A DNA stretch of 64,000 nucleotides from Prauserella marina (GTDB lineage: Bacteria > Actinomycetota > Actinomycetes > Mycobacteriales > Pseudonocardiaceae). The notes under the pieces were generated by a model, which was not told where the DNA came from, ran no database searches, and worked only from the letters and a program-made list of their open reading frames with translations. The stretch covers positions 5,681,001 through 5,745,000 of the forward strand of contig NZ_CP016353.1 of the NCBI RefSeq assembly GCF_002240355.1, in the 5' to 3' direction. Position 1 is the first letter of the stretch. Each line of letters opens with the position of its first letter. A program made the position numbers and the translations under genes. Positions 56,494 to 64,000 of this stretch are shown here, in pieces.

Positions 56494-57267
56494 GTGCACC
56501 GATCAGTCGTCCGACCAAGTCCGCTGTTCTACGCCATCCTCGCCATCACGATCGCGGGTGGCCTCATCGCCGCGTTCTTCGATCCGGTCACCCTTTCCGG
56601 TCGTGACGCCATGGGCACGCTGGGTGTCTTCGTGCTCGTACTCGGCGGCTGGGCACTGTCGCTGACTCTCCACGAGTTCGGGCACGCGATCGTCGCCTAT
56701 CGCGGCGGCGATCACGAGGTGGCCGCCAAGGGCTATCTCACGATGGACATCCGCCGCTACACCGATCCCGTGCTCTCACTGGTGTTGCCGCTGCTGATCC
56801 TGGCCATCGGCGGTATTCCACTGCCAGGCGGCGCGGTGTGGATCAACCGATGGGCGCTGCGTTCCCGTTCGGTGTCCTCGTGGGTCTCGCTCGCGGGCCC
56901 GCTCAGCAACCTCACGATCGGGATCGCGCTGACGATCGTCGTCGGCTTCGTCGAGATGCCGATCGGCCTCGCCGTCGGCCTTTCCTACCTCGCCTCGCTA
57001 CAGATTCTGGCTTTCGTCATCAACATCCTGCCGGTGCCGGGTCTCGACGGCTTCGGAGCGATCGAGCCGTACCTCTCTCCGCAGGCCCGCGAATTCGGCG
57101 CGAAGGCGCGGCCGTGGGCTCCGCTGGTGCTGTTCGCGCTCATCTTCGCGGTACCGCCCGTTGGACAGGCGTTGTGGGGCATCACGGACACGATCTTCGA
57201 CGCGATCGGCGGCGACTCGCGGTTCGCCGAGGCCGGTCAGGCCGTCTTCATGTTCTGGCGTTACTGA
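56494..57267 (+). CDS. M50 family (site-2 protease-like) membrane metallopeptidase
   Basis: A 257-residue intramembrane zinc protease-like protein with about six membrane helices. The zinc motif is SLTLHEFGHAIVAY with H60, E61 and H64. The second conserved element is NILPVPGLDGFGAIEPYL, with its aspartate near residue 188, the third zinc ligand position. It lacks a PDZ domain, so it is of the short YwhC-like type. GTG 56494 has a CACACT box seven bases upstream. Its end overlaps the convergent gene by 20 bases. Its substrate is unknown. Confidence 0.9.
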   Translation: MHRSVVRPSPLFYAILAITIAGGLIAAFFDPVTLSGRDAMGTLGVFVLVLGGWALSLTLHEFGHAIVAYRGGDHEVAAKGYLTMDIRRYTDPVLSLVLPLLILAIGGIPLPGGAVWINRWALRSRSVSSWVSLAGPLSNLTIGIALTIVVGFVEMPIGLAVGLSYLASLQILAFVINILPVPGLDGFGAIEPYLSPQAREFGAKARPWAPLVLFALIFAVPPVGQALWGITDTIFDAIGGDSRFAEAGQAVFMFWRY

Positions 57268-58042
57268 CGTTGGCGATAAACCAGATGTCGGCGCGCTTGG
57301 CGACTCGTTTGAGTCCGGAGCGCTCCCCGAAGTAGTTGCCGACCATCCCGACGATGGGAAGCATCCCGATGGCGTTGTGGTAGAAGCGGCCGCTCGGCCG
57401 CTTCTCCAGCTCGTCGGTGATGGCGAGCAGTGACCGGCCGATGCGCCACAGCGCGCGGCCGACGGCCTTGAGCGTGACCCTGCCGTGCTTCTTCTTCGAA
57501 GCGGCGATGTCCTCGGTGAGCCGTTCGGTCTCCTCGTCCTCTGCCGCCTTGTCGTGGCCCGTGTACTTACCGGCGGCGAGTCCGGGGTCGACCTCGCGGT
57601 CGAAGAGAACCCAGGCGAGCAACCGCACTCGCTCGCCGGTCTCGGTGACCCCTCGCTCACCCGCGATCGCGCACAGGAGCAGGCTTTGCGCGGCGGCACC
57701 GACGGTGTCCTGGATGGGCAGCCGGTCGGCCAGCGCGCCCCCGAGGCCGGGAACGGCGGTGATCAGCGCGGTGAACCTGCCGACCCTGTTGATCCACCAC
57801 GCGGTGCGTTCGCGTTCGTCCATCCTGCCCCAGCCCTCGTTGCCGGGTACCTTGACGGACTTGAGGGCGCTGACGAGCTTGGCCTTGAAACCGGGCTCGG
57901 CCGACGCTCGCTGTTCTTCCCGCGCACCCGCGATGAGGCCGAAAGGATCGGCCTGCCGTAGCGCGTCGACCATCGGCCCGGTGGCCCGCACCAGCGGTCG
58001 CAGCACCGCGACGACCTGCTTGTCGGAAATCGGCTCCGCCAC
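57248..58042 (-). CDS. Conserved protein of unknown function
   Basis: A 264-residue protein I cannot place in a family. MAEPISDKQVVAVLRPLVRATGPMVDALRQADPFGLIAG opens it. A middle section has GRFTALITAVPGLGGALADRLP and AAAQSLLLCAIAGERGV. A charged stretch TERLTEDIAASKKKHGRVTLK follows, and RFYHNAIGMLPIVGMVGNYFGERSGLKRVAKRA ends it. The two glycine-rich hydrophobic segments could be membrane-associated, as in EcsC-like proteins, though I would not assign that family. GTG 58042 follows GAGGT; the frame is open further upstream in unlikely arginine-rich sequence. It is in one unit with mshB and the next membrane protein. Confidence 0.75.
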   Translation of the reverse strand: MAEPISDKQVVAVLRPLVRATGPMVDALRQADPFGLIAGAREEQRASAEPGFKAKLVSALKSVKVPGNEGWGRMDERERTAWWINRVGRFTALITAVPGLGGALADRLPIQDTVGAAAQSLLLCAIAGERGVTETGERVRLLAWVLFDREVDPGLAAGKYTGHDKAAEDEETERLTEDIAASKKKHGRVTLKAVGRALWRIGRSLLAITDELEKRPSGRFYHNAIGMLPIVGMVGNYFGERSGLKRVAKRADIWFIANVSNART

Positions 58043-58044
58043 GG

Positions 58045-58467
58045 TTACCTCACTTTCGCGCTGACGGCTTCCTGCCGTGCCCGCTGAACGCGTACCCCTC
58101 CCCTGCCAAGCACGATCGCGGCGGGAAGAGCCCCACCGGCCAGCAACGCGAACGCGCGCCAGTCGGCGACGAGTACGAGGTCGCCGCCTGGGCCTTGCAG
58201 CCCGACGACGAACAACGTCAGCAGCCACGCGATCAGGGGTACCCCGGCCAGCCGCTTTCCGATCAGGGGTATCGCCAGTGCGACGAGCAGCGGCGTCGTC
58301 ACGACGGCGATGAGGACGGAAATCGGGAACGGAACGTCACCGAGTTTCGGCAGCAGCACCCCGTCGAGCCGCAGCGGCAACAGAAACAATTCGAGTAAAG
58401 CCAGCAACACCGCGTCGAGAATCAGCACGGCGAGCAGCCCCCAGCGGGCCGGTCCCTTCGCCGTCAC
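58045..58467 (-). CDS. Four-helix membrane protein in the mshB unit
   Basis: A 140-residue protein with four hydrophobic helices (residues 9-32, 47-70, 76-93 and 104-120) and a basic tail (RGGVRVQRARQEAVSAKVR). No family recognised. Its start overlaps the mshB stop by four bases, and its stop is two bases before the next gene's start. The three genes mshB, this one and the 264-residue unknown therefore form a tightly packed unit. Any role in mycothiol metabolism is inference from that packing. Confidence 0.8.
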   Translation of the reverse strand: MTAKGPARWGLLAVLILDAVLLALLELFLLPLRLDGVLLPKLGDVPFPISVLIAVVTTPLLVALAIPLIGKRLAGVPLIAWLLTLFVVGLQGPGGDLVLVADWRAFALLAGGALPAAIVLGRGGVRVQRARQEAVSAKVR

Positions 58468-59300
58468 GATGTGAGTCCCCCGAAGATGTCCTCTTCCGCG
58501 CCCTCACCATTGCCGGCGGCCAGCACGAAGTACTCGGCTGAGGGAACCGGCTGTGCGATGTCGTTGGACAACGCGAAAGCTGGTTCGCGCACGTGGACCT
58601 GCGTCGCGTGCGCGCGCAGCGCGGCGAACTTGGCCGGAAGGCTCTCGGTGACGTCCACCGTGGTGGTGATGTGCTCGTCGGCGACGACGGGCAACTCGCC
58701 GTCGTCGGCGACCCGCCACGGCAGCCCCCTTTCCCGCCTGAGTTCGGCGAGCCCGCGAGCGGTCGCGTCGGAGGAGGCAACCGTGTGCAGCACCCTGCGC
58801 ACGGAACGCGCCCTGCTCGTCGCGGCCATGGTGATCTCGTGTGCCCTGATGTGGTCCGGGTGTCCGTAGCCACCGAAGGCGTCGTAAGTGATCACCACTT
58901 CGGGGCGCAGCTCGTCGAGGACGGTGAGTAATTGTTCGGCCTGTTCCTCCCGCTCGCCGTTGACGAACGCTCGCGGATGCGCTGCCGAAGCCGTTCCGGC
59001 CATCCCGGAGTCCCGCCACCTGCCGATTCCACCGAGATAGCGGTGCCTCGTCCAGCCGAGCGCCGCGCCAGCCGCGGCGAGTTCACCGGCGCGATACCCG
59101 CCGAGCTGGTCGCCTGCCCACGCTCCGAGCTGGTCCAGCTCCGGAGGGATGATCTCTCCCTCCTCGCCGAGCGTGCAGGTCACGACCGTCACCGAGGCAC
59201 CGGCGGCCGCGTACTTCGCGATGGTCCCTCCGGTCGTGATGGTTTCGTCGTCCGGGTGTGCGTGCACCAGCATTACCCTGCGCCCATCAACCGAGATCAC
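58464..59300 (-). CDS. mshB: Mycothiol biosynthesis deacetylase MshB
   Basis: A 278-residue N-acetyl-1-D-myo-inosityl-2-amino-2-deoxy-alpha-D-glucopyranoside deacetylase, the second step of mycothiol synthesis. It is a zinc-dependent LmbE-family enzyme. The metal and catalytic residues are in VHAHPDDETITTGGT (H15, D18; general base in the DDE) and the second metal His in YGHPDHIRAH. Length and flanking motifs match mycobacterial MshB. GTG 59300 is probably leaderless, with TAATCT six bases upstream. It supports the mycothiol-linked redox system that SigR/RsrA at 5-6 kb regulates in relatives. Confidence 0.95.
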   Translation of the reverse strand: MISVDGRRVMLVHAHPDDETITTGGTIAKYAAAGASVTVVTCTLGEEGEIIPPELDQLGAWAGDQLGGYRAGELAAAGAALGWTRHRYLGGIGRWRDSGMAGTASAAHPRAFVNGEREEQAEQLLTVLDELRPEVVITYDAFGGYGHPDHIRAHEITMAATSRARSVRRVLHTVASSDATARGLAELRRERGLPWRVADDGELPVVADEHITTTVDVTESLPAKFAALRAHATQVHVREPAFALSNDIAQPVPSAEYFVLAAGNGEGAEEDIFGGLTS

Positions 59301-59312
59301 GGCTTAAGATTA
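59300..59312 (-). promoter_or_regulatory. -10 box of leaderless mshB mRNA
   Basis: On the minus strand TAATCT (59312-59307) precedes GTG 59300 by six bases, so transcription should begin on the start codon. It is a better TANNNT match than most in this window. Confidence 0.55.
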
Positions 59313-59413
59313 ATTCGTTCGTCACGTCCACACGTCAGCGCGTCTCGACTATTCTCGCGCCCAACGTCACGACCACTGACCGTGGCACCCGTACCCCCCA
59401 CGAAGGGCCTCTG

Positions 59414-61204
59414 GTGAGCGCAGAAGCAACGTCGCCGTACACACCCGGCAGTTCAGAACCCGTCCTGTCCATTTCGGATCTGCGGATCACCTTTTCCACC
59501 GACGACGGCATCGTCGAGGCGGTCAAGGGTATCGGGTTCGACGTCGCCGCCGGTGAGATCCTCGCGATCGTCGGCGAATCCGGCTCAGGCAAGTCGGTCA
59601 CCTCCATGTCGGTGCCTGGCCTGCTGCCGAAGACGACCAAGATCAGTGGTCAGCGCAGGCTCGAAGGCACCGATCTCGGCGGGCTTTCCGACAAGCAGCT
59701 CCGCAAGCACCGCGGCAGCGACGTCGCCATGATCTTCCAGGAGCCGATGACGGCGCTGAACCCGATGTACACCGTCGGCTGGCAGATCCGCGAGGCTCTG
59801 CGCGCTCACGAGGACCTTGCGAAATCGGCCGCGAACGCGCGCGCCATCGAATTGCTGGAACTGGTCGGCATCCCCGATCCGCCGGAACGGTTCAAGCAGT
59901 ACCCGCACCAGCTCTCCGGTGGGCTCCGCCAGCGCGTCGTCATCGCGATGGCGATCGCGTGCGATCCGAAGATCATCATCGCCGACGAGCCGACCACGGC
60001 GCTCGACGTGACGGTGCAGGCCGAGATCCTCGGCCTGCTTCGCAAACTCAGGGACACGCTCGACACCGCGATCGTGCTGATCACCCACGACATGGGTGTC
60101 GTCGCCGACCTCGCCGACAGGGTCGTCGTGATGTATCAGGGCGAGATCGTCGAGCAGGCGCCCGTCGCCCAGTTGTTCAGCAACCCGACGCAGGACTACA
60201 CCAGGCGGCTGCTCGCCGCGGTTCCCGTGCTCGGCCAGCGGCCGGAAGGGCAACGGCTGCTCGACGATCCCGGTCAGGTCAGGACCGCTCCCGCGACAGC
60301 GGAGGAAGCGGCCGCCGCCGAACAGATCAAGGCCGCCGAGACCGAACTACAAGCCCACATCGAGGAAGGCGCCTCCGCGCTGGAGATCAACAACCTGGTT
60401 CTCGAATTCCCAGGTAAGGCACGGCAGCACAAGATCAGGGCCGTCGACGACGTATCGCTCTACATCAACCGAGGCGAGATCCTCGGTCTCGTCGGCGAGT
60501 CCGGTTCGGGGAAGTCGACCGTCGGCAGGTGCGCGATCCGGCTACTGAAGCCCACCTCGGGCACGGTTTCCATCGCGGGCAAGAACATCACGTCGATGTC
60601 CAACAAGGAACTTCGCCCGCTGCGAAGGTACTTCTCGATCGTCTTCCAGGATCCCGCCTCCACTTTGGATCCGAAGATGACCATCGGAGAGTCCATCGGC
60701 GAGCCGATCGTGCTGCACAAGGCGCTCTCCGGCAAGGACTACACCGCACGGGTCACCTCGCTGCTCGATCAGGTTCAGCTTTCCGGGCACTACCGCAACC
60801 GGTACCCGCACGAGCTGTCGGGAGGCCAGCGGCAGCGCGTCGCCATCGCGAGGGCGCTCGCGCTCGACCCGAAGCTGCTGATCGCCGACGAGCCGACGTC
60901 GGCTCTCGACGTCTCGGTGCAGGCCCGCGTTCTCGACCTGTTCCTCGACTTGCAGCAGAGTCTCCAGTTCGCCTGCCTGTTCATCAGCCATGACCTCGCC
61001 GTCGTCGACCTGCTCGCCGACAGGGTCGCCGTCATGCAGAAGGGAAAGCTGGTCGAGGTCGGCACCCGCGACCAGGTGCTGCACGAGCCACAGCAGGAGT
61101 ACACCAAGCGGCTGCTGTCGGCGGCGCCCGTCGCCGACCCCGCGTTGCAGGCCCAGCGCAGGCAGGCGTGGGAGGCGGGCCGGGTGGCTCCGGTCGCCGA
61201 CTAG
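59414..61204 (+). CDS. Dipeptide/oligopeptide ABC transporter, fused DppD-DppF ATPase
   Basis: A 596-residue protein with two ABC ATPase halves in one chain. Half 1 (about residues 20-290) has Walker A IVGESGSGKSVTS, LSGGLRQRV signature and Walker B IIIADEPTTALD. Half 2 (about 315-590) has VGESGSGKSTVGR, LSGGQRQRV and LLIADEPTSALD. Each half ends in the oligopeptide-type region that binds the permeases. GTG 59414 follows GAAGGG; upstream in-frame sequence to 59258 is unlike the family. It is divergent from mshB. It converges on the dppC/dppB permease genes, so the transporter is encoded by two facing units. Confidence 0.93.
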   Translation: MSAEATSPYTPGSSEPVLSISDLRITFSTDDGIVEAVKGIGFDVAAGEILAIVGESGSGKSVTSMSVPGLLPKTTKISGQRRLEGTDLGGLSDKQLRKHRGSDVAMIFQEPMTALNPMYTVGWQIREALRAHEDLAKSAANARAIELLELVGIPDPPERFKQYPHQLSGGLRQRVVIAMAIACDPKIIIADEPTTALDVTVQAEILGLLRKLRDTLDTAIVLITHDMGVVADLADRVVVMYQGEIVEQAPVAQLFSNPTQDYTRRLLAAVPVLGQRPEGQRLLDDPGQVRTAPATAEEAAAAEQIKAAETELQAHIEEGASALEINNLVLEFPGKARQHKIRAVDDVSLYINRGEILGLVGESGSGKSTVGRCAIRLLKPTSGTVSIAGKNITSMSNKELRPLRRYFSIVFQDPASTLDPKMTIGESIGEPIVLHKALSGKDYTARVTSLLDQVQLSGHYRNRYPHELSGGQRQRVAIARALALDPKLLIADEPTSALDVSVQARVLDLFLDLQQSLQFACLFISHDLAVVDLLADRVAVMQKGKLVEVGTRDQVLHEPQQEYTKRLLSAAPVADPALQAQRRQAWEAGRVAPVAD

Positions 61205-61229
61205 GTCGGGACAGACGCGCTGAAACCAG

Positions 61230-61269
61230 AAAGAGGCTCTTCCGCCGTCAACGGCGGAAGGGCCTCTTT
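61230..61269. terminator. Bidirectional terminator between ABC ATPase and dppC
   Basis: AAAGAGGCTCTTCCGCCGT at 61230-61248 pairs with ACGGCGGAAGGGCCTCTTT at 61251-61269 with one G-T mismatch and a two-base loop. Both ends carry A/T runs (TTTT and AAA), consistent with termination in both directions. Confidence 0.88.
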
Positions 61270-61279
61270 TCTACTTCTC

Positions 61280-62221
61280 TCAGGCCTTGACCTTGCGCTG
61301 ACGCGGATCGAAGGCGTCGCGCAGACCGTCACCGATGAAGTTGATCGAAAGCGAGATCAGCACCAGGACGACGAACGGGCCGAAGAACAACCACGGCCTT
61401 CCGGTCATCTGCGCGTAGTTCTCCGCGATAACCCTGCCAAGCGACGTGTCGGGCGTCTGCACGCCGAGGCCGATGAACGACAGCGCGGCTTCGGCCAGCA
61501 CCGCCTGCGCGACGGCGAGCGTCGCGTTGACGGTGATGGTGCCGACCATGTTCGGGACGAGGTGCTTGAACACGATCCGGCCCGTACCGGCGCCGGAAGC
61601 GCGGGCCGCCTCGACGAATTCCCGCTGCGACAACGACATCGCCTCGGCCCGGGTGATCCTCGCGATCGGCATCCAGGCGAACATCGCCAGCACGATGGCC
61701 ACCACGTACCAGCTTCCGCTGAACACCTTCACCAGGATCGCCGCGGCGGCGACCTGCGGCACGATCAGGAAGAGGTCGGTGAGCCGGGAGATCGCCGAGT
61801 CGACGAAGCCACGCAGGTAACCGGCCAGCGCGCCGAACACCACACCGAGCACGGTCGCCACGACGGACACCGTGAGCGCGATGAGCAAGGAGAACTGGGT
61901 GCCGCGCAGGATCTGCGACACCATGTCCTTGCCGACCTGCGTCGTACCGAGCGGGAATTCCCCGCTCGGCTCCTCGTAGGAGGGGAACGAGGCGTCGAAA
62001 TAACTGTGCGGCCAAAACAACGGCATGACCAGCGCGACGAGCGCGATCAGCACGAGCACGCCGACACTGATCATCGCCAGCTTGTGCCGGAGGAACTTGC
62101 GCAGGACGATCGCGCCCTGACTCCGCGGCTCGGGTAGCGCCTCGTTGCCGAGCCCGCCCTCATTGATCGGTGGCTGCTTCCCGGTCTCTGCGCCGGTCAC
62201 CAGCGAGTTCATGTCAGCCAA
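61280..62221 (-). CDS. dppC: Dipeptide/oligopeptide ABC transporter permease DppC
   Basis: A 313-residue inner-membrane permease with an N-terminal cytosolic extension, five to six helices and the OppC-family domain. The EAA loop that contacts the ATPases reads EFVEAARASGAGTGRIVFKHLVPN (about residues 205-228). The N-terminal OppC domain FLRHKLAMISVGVLVLIALVALV is also typical. TTG 62221 with GAGGA six bases upstream is the likely start; ATG 62212 has poorer spacing. It overlaps the dppB end by eight bases, so the two are coupled. Confidence 0.93.
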   Translation of the reverse strand: MADMNSLVTGAETGKQPPINEGGLGNEALPEPRSQGAIVLRKFLRHKLAMISVGVLVLIALVALVMPLFWPHSYFDASFPSYEEPSGEFPLGTTQVGKDMVSQILRGTQFSLLIALTVSVVATVLGVVFGALAGYLRGFVDSAISRLTDLFLIVPQVAAAAILVKVFSGSWYVVAIVLAMFAWMPIARITRAEAMSLSQREFVEAARASGAGTGRIVFKHLVPNMVGTITVNATLAVAQAVLAEAALSFIGLGVQTPDTSLGRVIAENYAQMTGRPWLFFGPFVVLVLISLSINFIGDGLRDAFDPRQRKVKA

Positions 62222-63230
62222 CGCGAATCCTCGGGTCCAGTACGCCGTACACCAAATCTGCCAGCAGGTTCGCGAGGACCACCGAGATGGCGATCACCAC
62301 GACCCAGCCCATCATGACGTTCGGATCGTTCTTGTTCACGGCTTCCACGAGCACACTGCCCATACCGTTCCAGTTGAACACCCGCTCCGTGATGATCGCA
62401 CCGGTCACGACCGTCGCGAAGTTCACCGAGAACAACGTCGTGACCGGGATCAGCGCGTTCCGGAAGGCATGCCGGAAGATCACCCTGCCGGAGGAAAGGC
62501 CCTTCGCCCTCGCCGTCCGCACGTAGTCCATGTTCAGCGTCTCCAGCATCGATGCCCGCTGGAACCGGCTGTAGGCCGCGAAGCTGATGAACATGATCGA
62601 CAAGGTCGGGAGAAGGAAGGCACCGACATAATTGGCGACGAATTCACCCGCGCTGTCGGCACTCAACGTCTCGGGACTCGTCGTCTTCAAGAACGGCGTA
62701 CCGAGCCATTTACCGAGACCGAGATCGTCGACGACGACATTCAGGTCGATGGCGTACTGCTTGAGCACGATGGCGACACAGAAGATCGGCATCGAGAAGA
62801 ACAGGAATGCGAGCGTCGTCGCGATGTAGTCCCAGGCCGAGTACTGCTTGACCGCGGCGAGAACACCGACGGCGACACCGAGCACGAGCGCGATCAGCTC
62901 GGCGCCGAGCACCAGCCGGATGGTCACCCAGAAGGCACTCATGATCTTCGGGTATACCGGCTCCATCGCGGAGCCCTGAGCGATCGAGATACCCCAGTCA
63001 CCTGTGACGAATCCACGGAGCCAGTCCCAGTACCTGGGTATCAACGGCTTGTCGAGCCCGAGTTGGTGGGCGATGGCCGCGACCGACTCCGGGTTGATGT
63101 TCGGCTGGTTCCTGATCTCGGCGAGCGGGTCGCCCGCACCGGCGACCATGAGGAACACCAGGAAGCTTCCGATGATCAGGATCGGAACCGAGATCGCCAA
63201 CCGGCGAAGGATGTAGAAAACCAGGTTCAA
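62214..63230 (-). CDS. dppB: Dipeptide/oligopeptide ABC transporter permease DppB
   Basis: A 338-residue permease with six helices. The N-terminal OppB segment MNLVFYILRRLAISVPILIIGSFLVFLM and the EAA loop MDYVRTARAKGLSSGRVIFRHAFRNALIP are typical. WNGMGSVLVEAVNKNDPNVMMGWVVV at the end is also family-like. I chose TTG 63230 because GGAG lies eight bases upstream and the longer frame to 63371 runs back through a terminator hairpin. It follows the substrate-binding protein gene on the same strand and precedes dppC. Confidence 0.9.
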   Translation of the reverse strand: MNLVFYILRRLAISVPILIIGSFLVFLMVAGAGDPLAEIRNQPNINPESVAAIAHQLGLDKPLIPRYWDWLRGFVTGDWGISIAQGSAMEPVYPKIMSAFWVTIRLVLGAELIALVLGVAVGVLAAVKQYSAWDYIATTLAFLFFSMPIFCVAIVLKQYAIDLNVVVDDLGLGKWLGTPFLKTTSPETLSADSAGEFVANYVGAFLLPTLSIMFISFAAYSRFQRASMLETLNMDYVRTARAKGLSSGRVIFRHAFRNALIPVTTLFSVNFATVVTGAIITERVFNWNGMGSVLVEAVNKNDPNVMMGWVVVIAISVVLANLLADLVYGVLDPRIRVG

Positions 63231-63330
63231 CGACTTGCTCCTAGTCCGGGCTTGGCCCGGAATTATTTCGCCACTGCCCGGAACCACGGTAGTGGGGGTC
63301 GGGAAAGCGTGAACAGATACTTCCGTTGGT

Positions 63331-63365
63331 GATCGGGGGCCGGGCTCGTGGCCCGACCCCCGATC
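63331..63365 (-). terminator. Hairpin between dppA-like gene and dppB
   Basis: GATCGGGGGCCGGGC at 63331-63345 pairs with GCCCGACCCCCGATC at 63351-63365, with one mismatch and a five-base loop. It begins 40 bases past the binding-protein stop. It may partly terminate the abundant binding-protein mRNA while letting some transcripts continue into the permease genes, a common arrangement. There is no T-run. Confidence 0.65.
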
Positions 63366-63404
63366 ATTCACAGAGTCAGTCGATGACTCGGCACGCTCCG
63401 GTTA

Positions 63405-64000
63405 TCAGCCGGTGCGCTCCCATTCGCCGACATTCCACAGGACACCGTTGTACGACTGCATGTAAACGCGGTCGATGTTACGGAAGGCCCACATGGACGG
63501 GGTGGCGAAGATCGGAAGCGTCGCGTACTGCTCGGCGAGCGCCTTGTCGGCTTCCTGGTATGCCTTGGTCGCCGCGGCCTCGTCGGTCGCGGAGGTGGCG
63601 GTGTCGAAGGCCTGGTCGATCTTCGGATCGCTCAGTCCCTGCCAGTTCTGGCCGCCGCCGGTGATGTAGATGGCCTTCTGCTCGGCCTTGAACGGAGCAG
63701 CCGACCAGCCGAAGAGGGCGATGTCGTAGTCACCCTTGTCGACCCTGCCCTTGAGGAAGTTGGGGTCGGTCTCGTCCTTGATCTCGATGCCGGCGGCGCG
63801 CGCCTGCGACTGCACGATCTCGACCGTGCGGCTGCGCCGCTCGTTCTCGTTGTGCGAGATCGTGACGGAGAACCGCTCGCCGTCCTTCTGGTAGATGCCG
63901 TCCTGACCCTTGGTCCAGCCGCCTTCCTGGAGCGTCTTTTCCGCGGCTTCGGCACCCTGGCCGGCCCGTTCGCCATAGTTGTCGACGAAGCCGTCCTCGC
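63405..64000 (-). CDS. ABC transporter substrate-binding protein, C-terminal part (partial)
   Basis: An open frame from the right edge to a TGA at 63405, 198 residues, is the C-terminal part of a family 5 extracellular solute-binding protein (DppA/OppA type). KTLQEGGWTKGQDGIYQKDGERFSVTISHNEN and NFLKGRVDKGDYDIALFGWSAAPFKAEQ are typical of the lobe-II region. Further on, the LSDPKIDQAFDTATSA segment and QYATLPIFATPSMWAF also fit. The signal peptide and lipobox would lie outside the window. It heads the operon with dppB and dppC. Confidence 0.9.
   Translation of the reverse strand, partial: EDGFVDNYGERAGQGAEAAEKTLQEGGWTKGQDGIYQKDGERFSVTISHNENERRSRTVEIVQSQARAAGIEIKDETDPNFLKGRVDKGDYDIALFGWSAAPFKAEQKAIYITGGGQNWQGLSDPKIDQAFDTATSATDEAAATKAYQEADKALAEQYATLPIFATPSMWAFRNIDRVYMQSYNGVLWNVGEWERTG

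Noticed and set aside
63231-63371. A longer N-terminus for DppB starting at 63371
   Set aside because: The added 47 residues are proline/glycine-rich and their DNA includes the terminator hairpin at 63331-63365. TTG 63230 has a proper ribosome site and the family N-terminus.

Overview
This window is about 64 kb of high-GC actinobacterial chromosome, almost entirely protein-coding. Four things point to an actinomycete that makes mycothiol: two WhiB regulators, the MtrA-MtrB-LpqB system, a SigR/RsrA pair, and the mycothiol-biosynthesis deacetylase MshB. Gene order follows, with interruptions, the Mycobacterium tuberculosis block from whiB1 (Rv3219) to whiB2 (Rv3260c), as I recall it. Protein flavour, frequent GTG/TTG starts and many leaderless starts suggest a member of the Pseudonocardiaceae (Amycolatopsis, Prauserella or Saccharomonospora-like). 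That genus-level placement is inference. I see no IS element, phage gene, tRNA, rRNA or CRISPR array.

Layout. 1-2.5 kb: tail of a histidine phosphatase, a GNAT enzyme, a small membrane protein and a lipid kinase. 2.7-9.7 kb: whiB1, then the convergent pdtaS sensor kinase and biotinyl protein, the 24-residue ribosomal protein bL37, the rsrA-sigR redox-stress operon, ybaK, an alpha/beta hydrolase, an SRAP/HMCES protein and rsgA. 9.9-18.8 kb: a lipoprotein, pruA with a DUF6912 gene and a WS/DGAT-like acyltransferase, two methyltransferases, a HAD phosphatase, an Rv3235-family protein and a large membrane protein. 19-28.7 kb: secA (with an unusually large insertion), hpf, comFC, lpqB-mtrB-mtrA.

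28.8-36.2 kb is an accessory block lying between mtrA and tmk, which are neighbours in M. tuberculosis. It encodes a Rieske oxygenase, a separate Rieske ferredoxin, an FAD ferredoxin reductase, a two-domain dimethylglycine oxidase and a monomeric sarcosine oxidase, with an IclR regulator in the middle. Together they read as a complete glycine betaine to dimethylglycine to sarcosine to glycine pathway. The oxygenase appears to use a three-component electron chain. A perfect inverted repeat in the divergent regulator promoter shares its GTTGCGTAT arm with a site ahead of the dimethylglycine oxidase gene. The reductase gene ends only 61 bases before mtrA with no visible terminator, so this block may feed transcripts into mtrAB-lpqB.

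36.3-47 kb: tmk and sahH, a giant membrane protein with a hydrolase-like tail, an amino acid permease, a CDF metal transporter, an AfsR/SARP-type regulator and a small membrane protein. 47.2-56.2 kb: GDP-mannose supply (manA, SIS-domain protein, Trm112 protein, phosphomannomutase), DUF3499, a metallopeptidase-family protein, a very large family 2 glycosyltransferase and whiB2. 56.5-64 kb: an M50 protease, two unknown proteins, mshB, and a dipeptide/oligopeptide ABC transporter (fused ATPase, two permeases, truncated substrate-binding protein).

Strong bidirectional hairpins separate most convergent pairs. Promoters legible in the sequence include an exact GGAAT-N18-GTT SigR site before sigR, a TTGACC-N17-TGTAAT promoter before whiB2, two GTGA-N6-TCAC CRP-like palindromes before whiB1, and several TANNNT -10 boxes lying 6-7 bases before a start codon.
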